From the NCBI GenBank assembly GCA_019055375.1, contig JAHQIW010007058.1:1-64000 (forward strand): 64,000 nucleotides of DNA, in the 5' to 3' direction. The notes beneath the pieces are model-generated. The model did not search any database and had not been told where the DNA came from. It worked only from the letters and a program-made list of their open reading frames with translations. Each line of letters begins with the position of its first letter. Within the stretch, counting starts at the first letter, position 1. Of the stretch, positions 1 to 13,400 are shown one piece after another. The stretch is from Parelaphostrongylus tenuis (taxonomy: Eukaryota; Nematoda; Chromadorea; Rhabditida; Metastrongylidae). Both the position numbers and the translations under genes were made by a program.

Positions 1-910
1 GGACAGCCATACGTGTTCCAGCATTCTGGCTCATGTGAGCACCTATTGATATTTCATGATCTTCGGCTACTCGCAAAAGTCGGCACTGTTCAGGTGCTTT
101 AGTTCTTTCGCTTTTTGTGTATAAAATTTTTTCTCTTTGACCGCTCTTAGCGGTGGTATGATGTGTGGCAAATTTTTCTTGTATAATCTACCACCATTGT
201 GGTAGAGCACCAAATAAAACGGCGGAACGAAAGATAGCCTTACGATGAACTATATCGGAGGAAGAGTAGTGGCAGCATGAAGACCTCGGTAGTATAGTGG
301 TAGCACGCGCTTCCGATACGGGCGGAGCACAAGGTTCACTTCCCGCCTGACGTCGATTGTGTTCTACATAATCCTCAACCACCAACGCCATACAGCGCTC
401 AGTTTTATTTGTGTATCTAACTTTGTTTCTTCTAGGATCTGGGACGTTATCCAATGGTGATATATGAAAAGAAAGGAGATGTTCGGTGCGCTGCTTGCAA
501 ACGTGGCTATGCAGCGTGAGTGGTTATTTAACGCTACGTTCTTTCTTAATAAATTCTTGCCTCCATGTTTTCTTGTTTTACTGATAAAATAGACCTTTGA
601 GGGCGATATATACAGTAATCTGTATAAGAGTATTTAGAGAATTTTTCCTTACTGGGCAAAGTTTTTTTTTTTTACTAGATTTCCACTAGTCATTGACAGC
701 ATGAGTAGCGGGAACTCACTGCTGTCTTTGGTTTCTGATGAGTCCTTGTCACTAAGCAATAGCAGAGAAGGAAGATCACGTTTTGCACTCGAGTTGAAAT
801 ATGCACCAAAAACGTGGGAGGCTTCACTGAAAAGCATGGCGCATCAAATTAATGCCCAAAACCTAGTATTTTTTTTCTGTGGAGAAGGAAACTGTGATTT
901 TTTGAAATGA
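1..910 (+). CDS. SNAPC3-like snRNA-activating complex subunit, 3' end (partial)
   Basis: Three exons fit: 1-93 (open at the left edge), 436-515, 679-910. Phases agree (0, then 2/1) and the acceptors are TTCTAG and TACTAG. The first exon reads GQPYVFQHSGSCEHLLIF, which matches the C-terminal zinc-binding region of SNAPC3 (human pattern GYPYLYCHQGDCEH followed by ..DIRL). The second, RYPMVIYEKKGDVRCAACKR, matches the following L.YP..I....RKC..C stretch. SNAPC3 is part of the complex that binds the proximal sequence element of snRNA promoters for Pol II and Pol III. The third exon is much less like the family: it keeps only FFC-x4-C near the stop, so the C-terminus may be divergent or differently spliced. 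First two exons are solid, last is tentative. The N-terminal part lies outside the window. Confidence 0.72.
286..360 (+). repeat. tRNA-like SINE fragment (short family)
   Basis: TATAGTGGTAGCACGCGC resembles a tRNA A box and GGTTCACTTCCC a B box, inside the intron of the SNAPC3-like gene. The same module recurs near 9066, 15362, 38190 and 38890, and reversed near 13800, 37970, 40190 and 42080. Confidence 0.5.
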
Positions 911-1042
911 AATCCCGCTCCACGTGCGATAAGGTTCCACGCACCAAATCGATAAAGGCATGTCCCTTCAACTTCTGTGCATATTTGAATCAAATGAAGG
1001 GGTCATATCTTCCACGATCTGTGTGTTTCTTGGTGAATTTTC

Positions 1043-1048
1043 AATAAA
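1043..1048 (+). terminator. Polyadenylation signal for the SNAPC3-like gene
   Basis: AATAAA lies 133 bases after the proposed TGA stop, a normal nematode 3'UTR distance, with no other gene in between. Confidence 0.5.
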
Positions 1049-3139
1049 GCTAATGTCAATCCATGGAAGAGTAGATTTTTCTTTTGCAGATTTGTGGTAG
1101 AAGAGTGCGATCGTTTGCCCTCGCCGTACATGATGTTTCTGTGATGCAGTGTTTTCGGGAGTTCTTCTTCATGCATGGTCATAAAATTGGCCGCTTCAAA
1201 GCTCATCCGTACCTGCCTATCAGCCGGTTTAATTTTATTTAGCTAGCAGGAAGCTCATTACGGTGGAGTACCAGCTCCATAAACCCTTACGTAACGCATG
1301 GCCGTTTATGTAACACTGATTCCCGCGCCGCGCGTGAGCATACTGCGGCTTATGTAGTGGGTGCGCGTCATGATACGAAAAGTGTCTGTTTGATTGATTT
1401 TATCTCTATACACTTGTTTGATTATTCGTGGAACATCTACAGTTAGTAGATCTACAGTATTTTGCAATGAATTTGTATTTATTATCAACATGCCGTATAT
1501 AGCAGCTTTTTACAACAATTCAGACAGACACTTCAAAAAAATGATCATCTATTTTACTGCCGATAGCCTTATCGAAATCCACTTAGTCATTTTATATCTT
1601 CTAATAATCACAGAAACTCTTCAGTATCGATCAGGAATCCAAAGTTCATTAGGAAACCGTAACATTCTCATTCTAACGCACCCCACCTGCCGGTCGATCA
1701 CGCTGCTTACCGGGCGAAAAACCTTGGTTATGAACAAGAGCTACTAAAACATATCCAGCTTTATTAATTTCGACCCTTTATTTCTAATTTTATATGGTTC
1801 ATATTCATAGTGAAGATGCGATACTCCTCTTAAGAGCCAGCGGTACGTTTCGTACCGTGCTGCGCGACGTTAAATCTCACTGAGCTACTGTAATGACGAC
1901 GTCGCGTTTCGTGGGAAATTGACGGCGCGACGTCGCCTGCCTATCAGTGCTGGCCCCAAGGGGGTTATGTTGCTACTGGTCCGCATCGAAATTAATCAGT
2001 CTTTTTTTTCTTGTCTCGAATTTGTCACCTTTCCATTCGCCTACATTCTTAATTTCTGCCAATACTCTTTTTTTTTTCTAGTGCCTGTCATTTCAGTTGA
2101 TGTACTTTTGAACTTACTGTCGGTTTTTATTAGCAGTCGTGCTTTATTTTTAGCTTTTTTTTTTAGGGTTCTTGAGATTTTAGATTTTAACTTTGTCCCA
2201 TCTAATAACTCGTTTCACTTGTTCCTTAGTCGTCATCATATGGCTTTATTTTCTATCGCACATTTCTTACATTTACGTAAATGAAACTATGGCTACTAGC
2301 TGATAGTTGCGTAGAAATCAGGGTGGTTTTGTGAGTCCTCTATTGACAAATTTTTTTCTATTTTCGTAGTTGAATTGAAAAAGCCAGTCTGCTTTCACAC
2401 CTTTCTCTTATAATCTCGTCAAATAGCATTGAGGAACGTCTTCTGATGTCTTTTGTAGATGCTAGCAACGCGAAATTTTACAGATCCTCCTTAGTTAGCA
2501 CCAGACTTGATGCTGCTGTTTATCAGATTTGGTGCAGTCATATCTTGTTGACATCTGGAGAATACAATTTGTGTTGGAAGGTAGTGGAATTTTCGCAATT
2601 CCAACTTATTCATTGGTCCAGTGGCCTAGTAGGTAGTGATGCTCGGCGCGACTCCACGCCAGGTGGACCCTCTACAGCTCTCATACTCCGGCAATCAGTA
2701 ACGAACGCCCTACGGAGTGCCCCAGTCTGGCTATCCTTGATATCGTAAGCAGGCGTGCTCGACTTTTCTGCGACGTTCGTGAGGAAGACGAAATCCTCAA
2801 GTAGACGAGAAGATAGATTGAATGCTAGAAGTACGGGAACCCACAAAAATAAACTAGGATACGGGTTTGAAAAAGGCGATAAAATGTTTTTACCTGGAGT
2901 ATTCATAGATGATTCTTTGTTCCTCGCATCTAATATCCTTAGATATCCATTCTGTTGGAGGTGTTCACGGTAGGAAACTGAAGTAAATTTGCATTAAAAA
3001 AGAAGAGAGTAGTTCTATGTACTCAATGGGTGTGATCCCGACGAGGATCAGTAGAGTTCCAGTATCATCTTTTCACTTATCTTGCGATGTATGTTTAGGT
3101 ATCATTCGTTTCCAGTTGAGAAGTAATCATCGCGAAACA
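1049..3139. other. Intergenic stretch
   Basis: Between the SNAPC3-like gene and mrps-7. Apart from the SINE at 2615-2862 I see only AT-rich unique-looking DNA; open frames here are short and lack splice support or recognisable motifs. Confidence 0.4.
2615..2862 (+). repeat. tRNA-derived SINE, family 2
   Basis: Head GGCCTAGTAGGTAGTGATG, then a body containing CTATCCTTGATATCGTAAGC and GACGTTCGTGAGGAAGACGA. The body matches the copies at 7267-7515, 10970-11280 and 58040-58320. Confidence 0.6.
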
Positions 3140-6100
3140 ATGAAGCTGACATCTCGATGGTGGTTGAGCTGCTTAACTTCAGCACGGTCGATTTCTAATA
3201 GCAGAGTTTCTCAAGATTGTTATGACCCGCGCTTGTTTCGAGATCCAGTACGGATATTAAGCAGGTTTGTTATGGACTAAGTGAAAGTTTTGTCTTTGTT
3301 TTCCTAAATTCAAAACATCGGCCTTCGTAATGCGGCGCACAGGAGACCAACTCCAAATTTGATTTCCGCGCTATTTTCTGTTAGACGGCGACAGATGAAG
3401 AAATGACGCCTTTCGCTGGGCAAGAACTTTTCATATGAGCTGTAAGTAATCATTCGAAGCATTAAATTTTTGGCTAGTGCGCTACGAAGCCGTTTTGTGA
3501 CAACAAAACAAAGTTGTAATTCTGATAATTTATTTTAAGCCTTTGTTGAGTGTGTTATAAGCACTTATACAGTCTGAGACACTTGTTTCGTGTCTTCTAC
3601 CCTCGTCAGTATGAACGTTGCCTTTTCGTTCAGTCAGTTACTCAGGGATTTACCACTACATAGAGGAATCGACGACGAACTTTTTACACCCGGCGTACAA
3701 TGAAACAGTCACCATAACGATCTTTCAAAGTGTCGAGTGATTGATTTTCAGTTGCACTGCATGACGTAATGGCTGTTACCGTGGGCTTACGTAAAAAAAT
3801 ATTGCAATAGTCTATTTGAGACCTCGCTAAAGTAACAGTATAATCTGGCAATGTATTTTGGGCCCTTCATCAACTGTGTTTTACGCCGGCCGCGCGCTTT
3901 CACTGTTACTTTTGTGGAAGCATGAAAAGCATATTGACGTGTGAAGAAAACTCTTGTACTATCAGAGTCATATGTTTTTTCTGGAGTTTCATTTCAAGGC
4001 GAAGAAGAAGTCCTCAATTGAATGACAAAAATTGCTTTCCATATCTGAGTTGCCTTAATGCGATTGACCGATCGATTGCAAAGCGCCGTATCGAATCCAC
4101 AGCCACTAGACACCCAACCCACGTGCTTACCGAAAGACAGTTGCCCGCGCATGTGAACTCAATCGTGTTTTTCCTGCTACATTGCAGTGAAATGATCATT
4201 ATAGAGATCAAGCGCATCATTGGAATCACCGAAACTTACGCTATCAAATGGTTACCAATAAGTTAAGGGAAGAGCTCTGTACTGCGATAAATATGTGTGT
4301 GTGTGAAACACATATGTTTTCTTCCTGCTACGGCGTTTTCAAAAGGCCTTTTCAAAAACGGCCATGTTGCGCCGTAGCCAGAGACTTAAGCTTTCGAATA
4401 ATTACTGAAAGTGCAATGGAAAGTCTCTCTCCCCTCCCACCCTCCCTCTCTGCTTACTTTGCTAAAGTCTTGTTTTTTATCGATATCTCCATAGCGTATA
4501 GTTGGTTGCTATTATGGGTTGAAATTCCTGACTTTTTCACACGAAAAATTCTTGATTTAGAGCTGGCTTATTGACAAACATGATATTGCTTGCATGAATA
4601 TCGTTAGAAGAAATAAGCTTTTGACTGAAGCACCAATCGAAGTATTCCAAAGTCTTCCATGGTAACTCAGAGGGAATCAATCTGCTTAACTGAATTTACG
4701 AAGGGAAATGTTCTTGGCGTTGCGCTAAAGATGATTGAATGATATCTGGCCTCCACAATGACTGACGGGTACAGCCGATATAGCAAGTCGCTTCTTATAT
4801 CCTCTCAGAGAGGTCTGGTTTCAATGTGCCGACCTGGGAAGGATGAAAGGCTTGGTGAACCATGGGCGCGAAATCAAGCTGTTGACCACGTATGTGTTAC
4901 AGGGCACTTCTAATCACTGCATCATTTGCGTGAAAGTGAGGATAAATTTAACTGATTATAAGTATCCACTCAATTTATGGTAATAGCATAATTACTCTGG
5001 GTTTTTTTTTTCGCTAAGGATAGAGTTCCGTGGCCCCTTTCAGGCTTCGAGAAAATCCGGCGCCTTTAACAAAGTTCTGTCTAGTTTGCAAATTGACATA
5101 CGCGCGACAATATCCAATTTTTGTTGACTACCAACTCGTGGAATGCCCTTACTTTTATTAGTCTTCATTTGTGAACTCCATATCGTACACTATGGACATT
5201 ATCTTTTGAGAGTCGGTGACTAAATAGTTAGTGATGCACCTCATCAGGAGAAATGGCGCTGGTTCGACCTCTTATCTCAACACTCGCCAGAGATCACCTG
5301 CGAACGCCTTAGCTTGGCTATCCTCAAGATCCTATCCGCACAAATATGGGACCTCATCTGTGACGTTGAGCGAAGTGTGTGATATATTTTTTACACGACC
5401 CGTTTCAAATTCCATTGCACAGAACCCATTACTTCTTGCACCCGATCCGCTTCTTCGCATTCATACAACGGTTCTTCGAACAGTTCGCGTGTTTTTCGCG
5501 ATATCTGCCTAACCAGTGTTCTTTGGCGTTCATGAAGAAAATAAAATCCCCGAGCAACAGTTGGAAAGACACGCCAAGTGTTTGAAGATCCGTGGTATGA
5601 ATGCAAAGAAGCAGATCAGATGCAAGAAGTAATGGGTTCCTTACAGTGGAATCTGAAAACGGGTCGTGTAAAAATATATCACACACTTCACCCAACGTTT
5701 CAGATTTGAGGTCTCATATCTGTGAACAGTAGAAAACGTTTTGAAAGATCAGTTTACTTGTGATTTGTTTGAAAGCAGTTATCGCCATGATTCCTTTCAA
5801 ACATTCTGTGATGTGCCAATAACTAGGAGGAGGCATAGAGAAGAACGATAATATTGAACAAATATCAAGCTTTTTTGCTAATAAGAATTTAAATGAAATC
5901 TCTTTTGACAAAGTAGTAAATAGCGAGCCCACAGGGATATCACCGTGTCTGATGACCCTCTACATTGACAATTGTTCTCTCTTTTGAAAATGTGTTACCA
6001 TTTTCTGGCTTATTATCAAGCTGATGAGCCCGCCTACATTAAAGCTTTGTGCCATCTGATTGAGCGGGTGCAGCGCAGTGGTTGGCGCTACACTGAGACA

Positions 6101-9100
6101 CAAACATAGTCGACGGTTGGAATACTTGCCAGTGAGTTTTAAGCTACCTGTTCCTCCATATTCGGCAACCTGGCACCAGACCTGCCTGTGAAGATAGTAG
6201 CACTGACTTGGTACATCGTAAGGTCAGTGCTGGTTATTGTAAAGACCAGATTTGCACTTTAGACACCTCTAACAATGCTCGATTAGTCGACTGCGTGGGC
6301 GCACCCTCGGAATTTATCAACGTCCAGAGCTTCATCTTCTTACTATGGCCCAATAATATGTTGATGAGGTGTCTTTACTAGAGTGTCCTCTGATCAAATT
6401 GCGTTAAAATAGTGAAAAATTGGATGTCATGAATTCATTGTCTCATCAAGAAGAAGAGTTCTAAAGCCATTACGTCGTTTGTTCTCTAGAGATCCTATGA
6501 TGCTTGTGTTCGAGATTAATTTCACCTTCAAAGCACTGAGAACAATTCATAGCTTATGATTTTATATATTAGTAACGGTTATCACAGATGCATGAACCTT
6601 TGGATAAGAATGATGAACGGAACTTCTTGTTTCTCAAGGCGATGAAGAGCGATGCAACACCTGTATTTTACAGAGATCACACAGTAAGTGTTTTATTTAT
6701 AATTTTATAATTTTCTTATTTTAACATATTATTTGACCTTTGTTATAGTCTTTTCCCTTCTTTCTCACACTACTTCTAGCATTCGAATCGTCTCCTCGCT
6801 TGCGTAAGAACTGCATCTCCTTTGCGAACGTCGTAAAATACTGATCGAGCACGTCTTCTTGCTATATCGAGGGTAACCAGACAGGGGCGTTTCGTAGGGC
6901 ATTCGTTAACGATTGCGGAGAGTGTTGGGAGCGATAGGCAATCAATCCTCTGAGCAGCGCCCATCATCATTAGCCGCTCGGCCATGTGCCCCATCGTAAA
7001 CATTCTTAGTATAGTATCTGGAAAATCTATGTATGGGCTAAAATACTCCAGGATGGTGCCCTTTTATATGGGATTCTGATTTGTTTTTGTTATTGTTGCT
7101 TAGAGACAATATGCACCAGGATTTCTATTGATAAATGAACTTAGATCTGGTCTACTGGCTTAGGTTGCTCTCAGAACCGAGTACCTTTCAGCCCCGGCAT
7201 GGATTGGACAGTTCAATCCTTATTTGTTAACTAGATTCAAGGTTGTCAATAATACTGTTCATAAAGTTTAGCAGAGTGATACAGTGGGGACGCCGTTGCC
7301 GAGTGCTTGTGATGCTCGTTACGGCGCGTGCGAGCTAATACTCCCTTCCCCGTACACTCTCCGGCAGTCAACAACAGCTCCCTATGGAATATCACAGCCA
7401 GGCTATCCTCGAGATAGCAAGGAGACGTGCTCGGCCACTATTCTGTGACGTTCAAGAAGAAGGAAAAAAAAAGGAGTCGAATGCTAGAAGTAAAAGGATC
7501 CGCGCAGTCAAAAGGACAAACACGCTGTGAAGACGGATCAATAAAGTGCTGAAAAGTACTATGCGATTCAGGAATTGTTTATCACGTCTTTCTGGCGGGT
7601 TATGAGCATGTTTGATTGAAGAGATTGCGAATTAGTTCCACCTGTCAGGCTCTGAAAAGGCGGAGTTGGCCGAAACATTAGCCATACCACTTTATCGTAC
7701 TATATTGCTACTTTACGCAATAGACGTTGATATTGACAACCTTGAGTTCGTCTAGCAAGTCGTTCGTCGCCGAACTAATGCATTACCCAAGTTTTTGACT
7801 CCAAGTTTAGTCAGGGAATTGTTAGGGAGTTCAAAAATAATATGTTATCAATTTTCGTGAATGTAGAGGATTAGTTATGTAATCTATGATTTCAGGTAGA
7901 CAAGTTGATACGAGTATTCATGAATAGCGGTCGTAAGGAAACAGTTAAGAAGCATGTCTATTTAGCTTTGGAGACCATCAAAACTCGGCAGTACAAGGCT
8001 TGGCGGAAAGCAGATGAGAGCGAGAAGGTAGGTATAATTAACGCGAAGAAAAATTCCTGTCCAAAACAATCTTGCTTGGCAATTTTTGTACGATATCCGA
8101 CTATCAAAGCTTCATGATTTCAGTGCAACATAGAATTGGATCCTTTCGTTATTGCTCGAAAAGCCATAGAAAATTGTCATCCTCTTATGAAATTGCAAGG
8201 GGTCACAAGAGGTTAGGTTTGTGAAAATTATGTGGTTTTTTCTAATTCTATCTTTTTCTTTTAACTATCGCTTCATTCTAAACAATGGTCTTCATGCATT
8301 TCTAGGTGGCACAACCTATCAAGTTCCATTTCCCATTGAAAAACCTGAAGCAGAATTTCGTGCGATGAAGATGATGCGAGACATATGTCGAGAAAAAGCT
8401 AAACATGGAGAATTTTTTCTAAAGTAAGTTTGTGTTTTACGCTTGTCGATCGTAAACCCCTTAATTGAAACTATTGTTGAGCTATTAGTAAGTTTGTGAC
8501 TCCGTCATGAAACTAGAAGAAAATTCAAGCTCTTAGACTATAGGGCAGTCTTGAAAAGCTCCACATAAAGACAACTGTTATACAAAAAAGGTTACGTTAG
8601 AATCTACGCATCACCAATAAAATATATGTACAATATCATAGATATCTGATGTTCTAGGAACTCCTTATCATTTTGAGATTGTTCCTGCATTGGACGTTTC
8701 AATCTGTTCAATTGTGGACGATTTCCTAACTAATAGTTGTCCAAGTGTAAAAAAAAGTTTATTAAAGACGTTCGATGATGATGTTGGGTGGAGAACGGTG
8801 TTGGACCTCATCTTTTCCAACTTCTCAACTTTTGACCCCGGGTGGGAGTTGAACTCTCATTTTACACATACCGGCTCGTGGGGAAAGGGGGGGGGGGGGG
8901 GGAGGAGGGGTGGGGGTGTCCCGAGAGCCAACACTCTGCAACCACTCTTTGTTCGATATAAGGCATCGTGGCTATGAGCAATGAACTGTCAACGGTTTTG
9001 ATCTGACAAGCACTTATTGTCATCAAAGTGCTGGAAATATATAATCCAAAATTAGTGGAGCGATGGCTGCGGTAGTGCAGTAGTGGTAGCTCGCCTCCTT

Positions 9101-10243
9101 AGTATAGGTGAAACTGGGGCTCGACTCCCGCGTCGAGTCGATGTCTGGCAATTAGCATTCTTGGATACATACTGTACATAAACATGTATCATTACAATGC
9201 TGTTAGAGCAGTAAATTTTGAGAAAGAATTTTTCTAAAATGTACCTATTACATCATATTATTATATCGAGCGAATGTGGCGCAGTGGTCAGAGGTGCTCT
9301 GCGTCGCACACGAGGTCAGTGGTTCGACCTCGCGCTCATGGCTCACCAAGCCATCCATCCCTCCGGGGTCGGTAAATTGGTACCAGGCAGGTCTCAGATT
9401 TGTCTGGGAGGATAAGCAGCACTGACTCGGTTCAGCGGAGGCCACCGCGAGTCATTGTAAAGGCCAGATATGCATTCAATCACCTCAAACGAAGTCAAAA
9501 ATTGAAGTCGAATGCACGACGCATCCCTCAGGGATTGATCAACGACGAGAGCTTTGTCCTTTGTACCTATTATAAGAATCTATTCGTTCAGTCACTTTTA
9601 TCCGAAACAAAACTAATCTAGGGGTTTTTTAGTTTAGTGAAACTCAGTAATCGATACTTTCCTTTCGTTTCGAGCGTTTTCTTCGGATCACGCCTAAATT
9701 TCGAAAGGTATAATATACTTGACGATACCAGCCAAGAGCAATCGAGTGTACAAAACTGCCCATTCAGTGATTTTTCACTTAATGGCACCTCTAAATAGTA
9801 CGTGTGCGCCTTCTCTGTAGGTGTTGGGTTCCCTCAAGAAGATTGGCTAAAGATGAATGGTACAGCCCAACTGACGAGGATGCCAATGCCGAAACACGTG
9901 TATTGGGCTGTACATGTGCCCATAACAGACCATATGCATGGCTCAAGAATAATTGTCGGGCAAATTGGAATCGATATTTTGGTTTTTACTTAGATGACTC
10001 ATGACCACTCGTGCATATATCCGTAGTTACCTAAGCGTGCGCCTCTTTTTTTAGAATAGTGTTGGTCAACGATAATACCGATTCAGGTACTTAGTATATC
10101 TCACTACTGCTGGATCTTTCAGGGACATCTTAGCCAACGAGTTATTAGCAGCTAGTCAAAATGAAGGACTTACGATACAAGCGAAACAGGAGCTTCATAA
10201 GACTTGCGAAGCGAACAGAGCTTATGCCCACTATAGATCCTAG
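3140..10243 (+). CDS. mrps-7: Mitochondrial small-subunit ribosomal protein S7 (uS7m)
   Basis: Exons: 3140-3247, 6588-6683, 7896-8027, 8124-8211, 8306-8423, 10123-10243. Later junctions are phase-consistent and total about 220 residues, the usual length. uS7m organises the head of the mitochondrial small subunit and the decoding site. Diagnostic stretches are [40 protein letters not shown] and the C-terminus [19 protein letters not shown]. Exon 1 starts a basic, Ser/Arg-rich mitochondrial leader ([20 protein letters not shown]) and ends in YDPRLFRDP. Its donor is unsure: CCA|GTACGG at 3247 keeps frame, while the stronger AG|GTTTGT at 3264 would need an extra small exon in the 3.3-kb intron that I did not find. 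It probably heads an operon with vti-1, whose ATG is 195 bp downstream. Confidence 0.88.
4740..4935 (-). repeat. Diverged copy of SINE family 1
   Basis: Reverse complement of the family-1 body: CTTGGTGAACCATGGGCGCG and the region around ATATCTGGCCTCCACAATGA. It lies in intron 1 of mrps-7. Confidence 0.5.
5226..5720. repeat. Palindromic compound element (SINE family 2 related)
   Basis: A left arm (about 5345-5500) reads GTGATATATTTTTTACACGA and returns inverted at about 5590-5715 (TCGTGTAAAAATATATCACA), around a short centre. The head at 5226 has the TTAGTGATG motif of family 2. It sits in intron 1 of mrps-7. Confidence 0.55.
6064..6345 (+). repeat. Diverged copy of SINE family 1
   Basis: GTGCAGCGCAGTGGTTGGCG head, then TTCGGCAACCTGGCACCAGA and TTATTGTAAAGACCAGAT in the family-1 order. 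It ends about 240 bp before mrps-7 exon 2. Confidence 0.6.
7267..7515 (+). repeat. tRNA-derived SINE, family 2
   Basis: GCCAGGCTATCCTCGAGATA and TCTGTGACGTTCAAGAAGAA align with the copy at 2615. It lies in the intron before mrps-7 exon 3. Confidence 0.55.
8887..8902 (+). repeat. G16 homopolymer in a G-rich tract
   Basis: Sixteen consecutive G, followed by GGAGG, GGGG and GGGGG groups to about 8917. It lies in the last intron of mrps-7 and could form a G-quadruplex in the transcript. Confidence 0.8.
9251..9561 (+). repeat. Full-length tRNA-derived SINE, family 1, with target duplication
   Basis: The tRNA-like head has an A box (TGGCGCAGTGGTCAGAGG) and B box (GGTTCGACC). The unrelated body contains GTCGGTAAATTGGTACCAGG and AGGATAAGCAGCACTGACTC and ends GAGCTTTGTCCTTT. 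TGTACCTATTA flanks it at 9240-9250 and 9562-9572, an 11-bp target-site duplication. It sits in the last intron of mrps-7. Confidence 0.8.
9640..10010. repeat. Fold-back MITE, CACGTG family
   Basis: Shares TGTACAGCCC and AACACGTGTATTGGGCTGTA with the elements at 12130-12600, 26440-26830 and 56536-57035. The copies of the TGTACAGCCCAA motif face each other, so the centre folds back. Confidence 0.55.
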
Positions 10244-10438
10244 ACCACTACCGTATTGATTTGTTTTTGAATATTGTTTGATATTTGTAGGTTTTTTCAG
10301 ATTATCTGTTGATTGTGAATGAAATAGTACTTATCACGGCGTTTTTGTGTAACAGCGTGACCTCGGATACTACTATAAATTTTATTTACATTTATGTATA
10401 TATGAGCTAAATTTCTTTTTTATTCCTACCCGTCGCAG

Positions 10439-13400
10439 ATGTCAACAGCAGGCGGAGTGTCGACGACTTTAACTGAATTTGAACAGCAGTATTCATTACA
10501 GACATCTGAGGTGTGTCATTATGCTTTCTATTTCTGCTATCTTATATGATCATCACATCTCACTGAGCGGATCCCAGCACTTCTTGCGTCCGATAAATAT
10601 CCTCGCATTCATCTTCTCCACAAAAGTCTAGGACATCTCACGTGTTGCTACGACTGTTGCTTATGATTTTGTCTTCTTTATGAACGTCGCACTAAGCTTA
10701 TCGAGACGATTCTCTTTGTAATCTTGGAGGAAGCCGATTTGAGGCGTTTCGGAAAGCGTTTGATGTTGGGTAGAAAGGAGTTTCAGTGAAACGGATCGCA
10801 CCACGCATCGCTTATCGCCTCGCTTACTGATACACTTGCTTCGTTAGCCGCTGCTCTACCTTTTTCTTATTGTGCTATAGTACCCTTTGAAATGGTGTTA
10901 CTAGTTTTTTCTCCGAGTTAAGCGAGCAAAACTTCCCATTTTGAGAAGGTTCTGGAATAGAGAAGTATATGTTGGGATGTGAGGCCAGTGGTTATGTTAT
11001 TGCTGCGATATCGGGAAGAAAGGTCTTGGCTCAAGCGTTTTTCCAACACTCTCTTTCTATCACCTTGGGACTCCATAGCCTGGCTTTGTCCAGGATTGCA
11101 TGAAGTTCTAACTCGACATGTACTCCACCGTCATCATTATGTAGACGAAGTCTTCAAGCAGCAGTCGAAACATCACGCGAAATCTTTGAAGACCTCTGGG
11201 AAACGAATTCTAGAAATACTAAGATCCGCGCAAAAATATTGTATAGCGGGTCGTGTAAAATAAAGCAGTGTTTTGTTGGGTGTACGTCTGTGAGCAGATA
11301 ATTCCACTATTTTTCATCGAAGCCCTCAATCCTCTTGGAAAGTGTCAAAATGTGTAATATATTACGTTGTAAGGGTCCGATTATAATTGCTTCGCCCTGT
11401 TGGGCTCTCTTTGCCTAAGAGAAACCTTCAGAAGTAGCTAAATTTATCCTGTAATCGATAGGTAACGGCTACAATCGCACGTCTACCGACATTACCTGCT
11501 TCGGACAGGCCGGCTAGTGTGATGGCAGTTCAACGAGTGCTCAACGATGTCGCCGAACTTTTGGAGCAAATGGAACTTGCTGTGCGAGATCTTGCAGCTG
11601 GAAGGTGCTATGGATTTTTTCATACTTGAGAACGGAAATCTAAGAGATCATATTTTGTATGAACCATGCTGAAAAGCAAATTTTTTGGCATTGTCACATT
11701 GGAGGCCACAGACCTACGGCGCGAGCCCACCCCGTCGCGCACGTGGAGGCTCGCTCGGGGGACAACAGCCAGCAGTGATGAGTGTGTTGTGCTGCCGTTC
11801 ATCGGGAAGAAGCTTTCTGGTTCGATCCCACAACACGACGCTTCGCCGTACTTTTTGGTGTTATCCTCTTCTTTTCAGTACAGTATGTCACTGATACACC
11901 ATATCCCATGTAGTAATAGTGTAACACAAGCGATCAGTCAATTAATAATTTAATTATCACCATTTATTCAACAATCTGAAACTTTTAACAATATATTTAC
12001 ATAAAATATATTTACATTTTAAAAAACAGCCTTAGTACAATCTGAATGATACAATAATGCAATACATTGAAGTACAATTACAATAAATACAGGGAGTTTT
12101 TTGTTGATTACGAACAGCAACTACATATTATACCTTTATTTCGAGTGTTTTATTGAGACCATGCTCAAATTTCTATAGATCCTTCCATTATTATCTGAGC
12201 CAACTTGTCATGTGCTCTGATAAGGGTTATTGTACAGCGCGATACACGTGTTTCGTCCTTAGAGACTCGTCAGTCGTGCAGAACCCATCTTCTTTGGTTT
12301 TTTTTATCTTTTTATGAGGTCGTCTAAATAAAATACTCGAAATAAAGGTATATTATGATCAAAATACCAGCCAAAGAGCAATCGATTGTACAACACTCTG
12401 TGTTAGGTGAAAGTTTCAATTGACATAGAGTGTAAAACGTTCGCCTCCGATAACTCTCTATAAGGAGTGTGAGGCTCCCGAGAGAACTTAATATGAAAAG
12501 TTCGAAAGACGACGGGTTTTGCCCGGCTGGCTAGTCTGTAACGACGAAACACGTGTATCGGGCTGTACAAGAGCCCTTACCAGCAACTGCGTAGTTTCCT
12601 TAGGGCTTTAGAGATGTGCGGAATTATGGCGACACATTATTGTATGACTGCACATATACATGTATACACATGTGTATACATATGTGTTTGTGTACGTACA
12701 TACGTATGTGCATACGTATACATTTGTGCATATATATGTATATACTACACATATAATATACATATATGTATATATGTACATGCGTACGTATACGTGTACA
12801 TGCACGCATATATATAATATATACATTATACATATCATGTTATAAGTATTGTTATAAGGTGCAGTTTGTTGAATAGATGGTGATAAATAAATAATTCATT
12901 GATCGCTTCTGTTACGGACTTACTATATCAATATCTGGTGATATAGTGTGTCAGTGATTTGAGCAGATTGTATTGGAAACAAAATAATAGTGCTAAAAAG
13001 CCACTGTGAAGCATCGCGTAGGGATCGAACCAGCAACCTCCTTCGCGACGGCAGCACTCGTCATTGCGGACTGCTGGCTGCCGAAATCCGCGTGCGCGAG
13101 GGAGCGTGGCCAGTGCCGTTGGTGTGCGGTCTCCAATGTGATAATTCTTTTGCATTTTCTAAGTGCTGAAGATTTGTCTTGGATTGTTGTCTACCTAAGT
13201 GACATTGCGATTTTAGTAGTGAACGCAACAAATATGAGCTACGAGTACGAAGTTATCAGAGCGATAAGCGTTTACTCGACAATGAGCTCGAAAAGGCAAT
13301 CAAACGTTTACGAGAAACTGCCGACAGAGACGAGTTACTTGCCTATGACGAAGCGGTTGAGATGGACCAGCAGGTTAATTTAAGGACTTTCTTTTGTTTT

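Noticed and set aside
12608..12845. Four overlapping open frames rich in Tyr, Ile, Cys and His
   Set aside because: They are translations of a TA/TGTA microsatellite; the same happens at 21171-21787, 43001-43192, 47782-48082 and 48079-48435.
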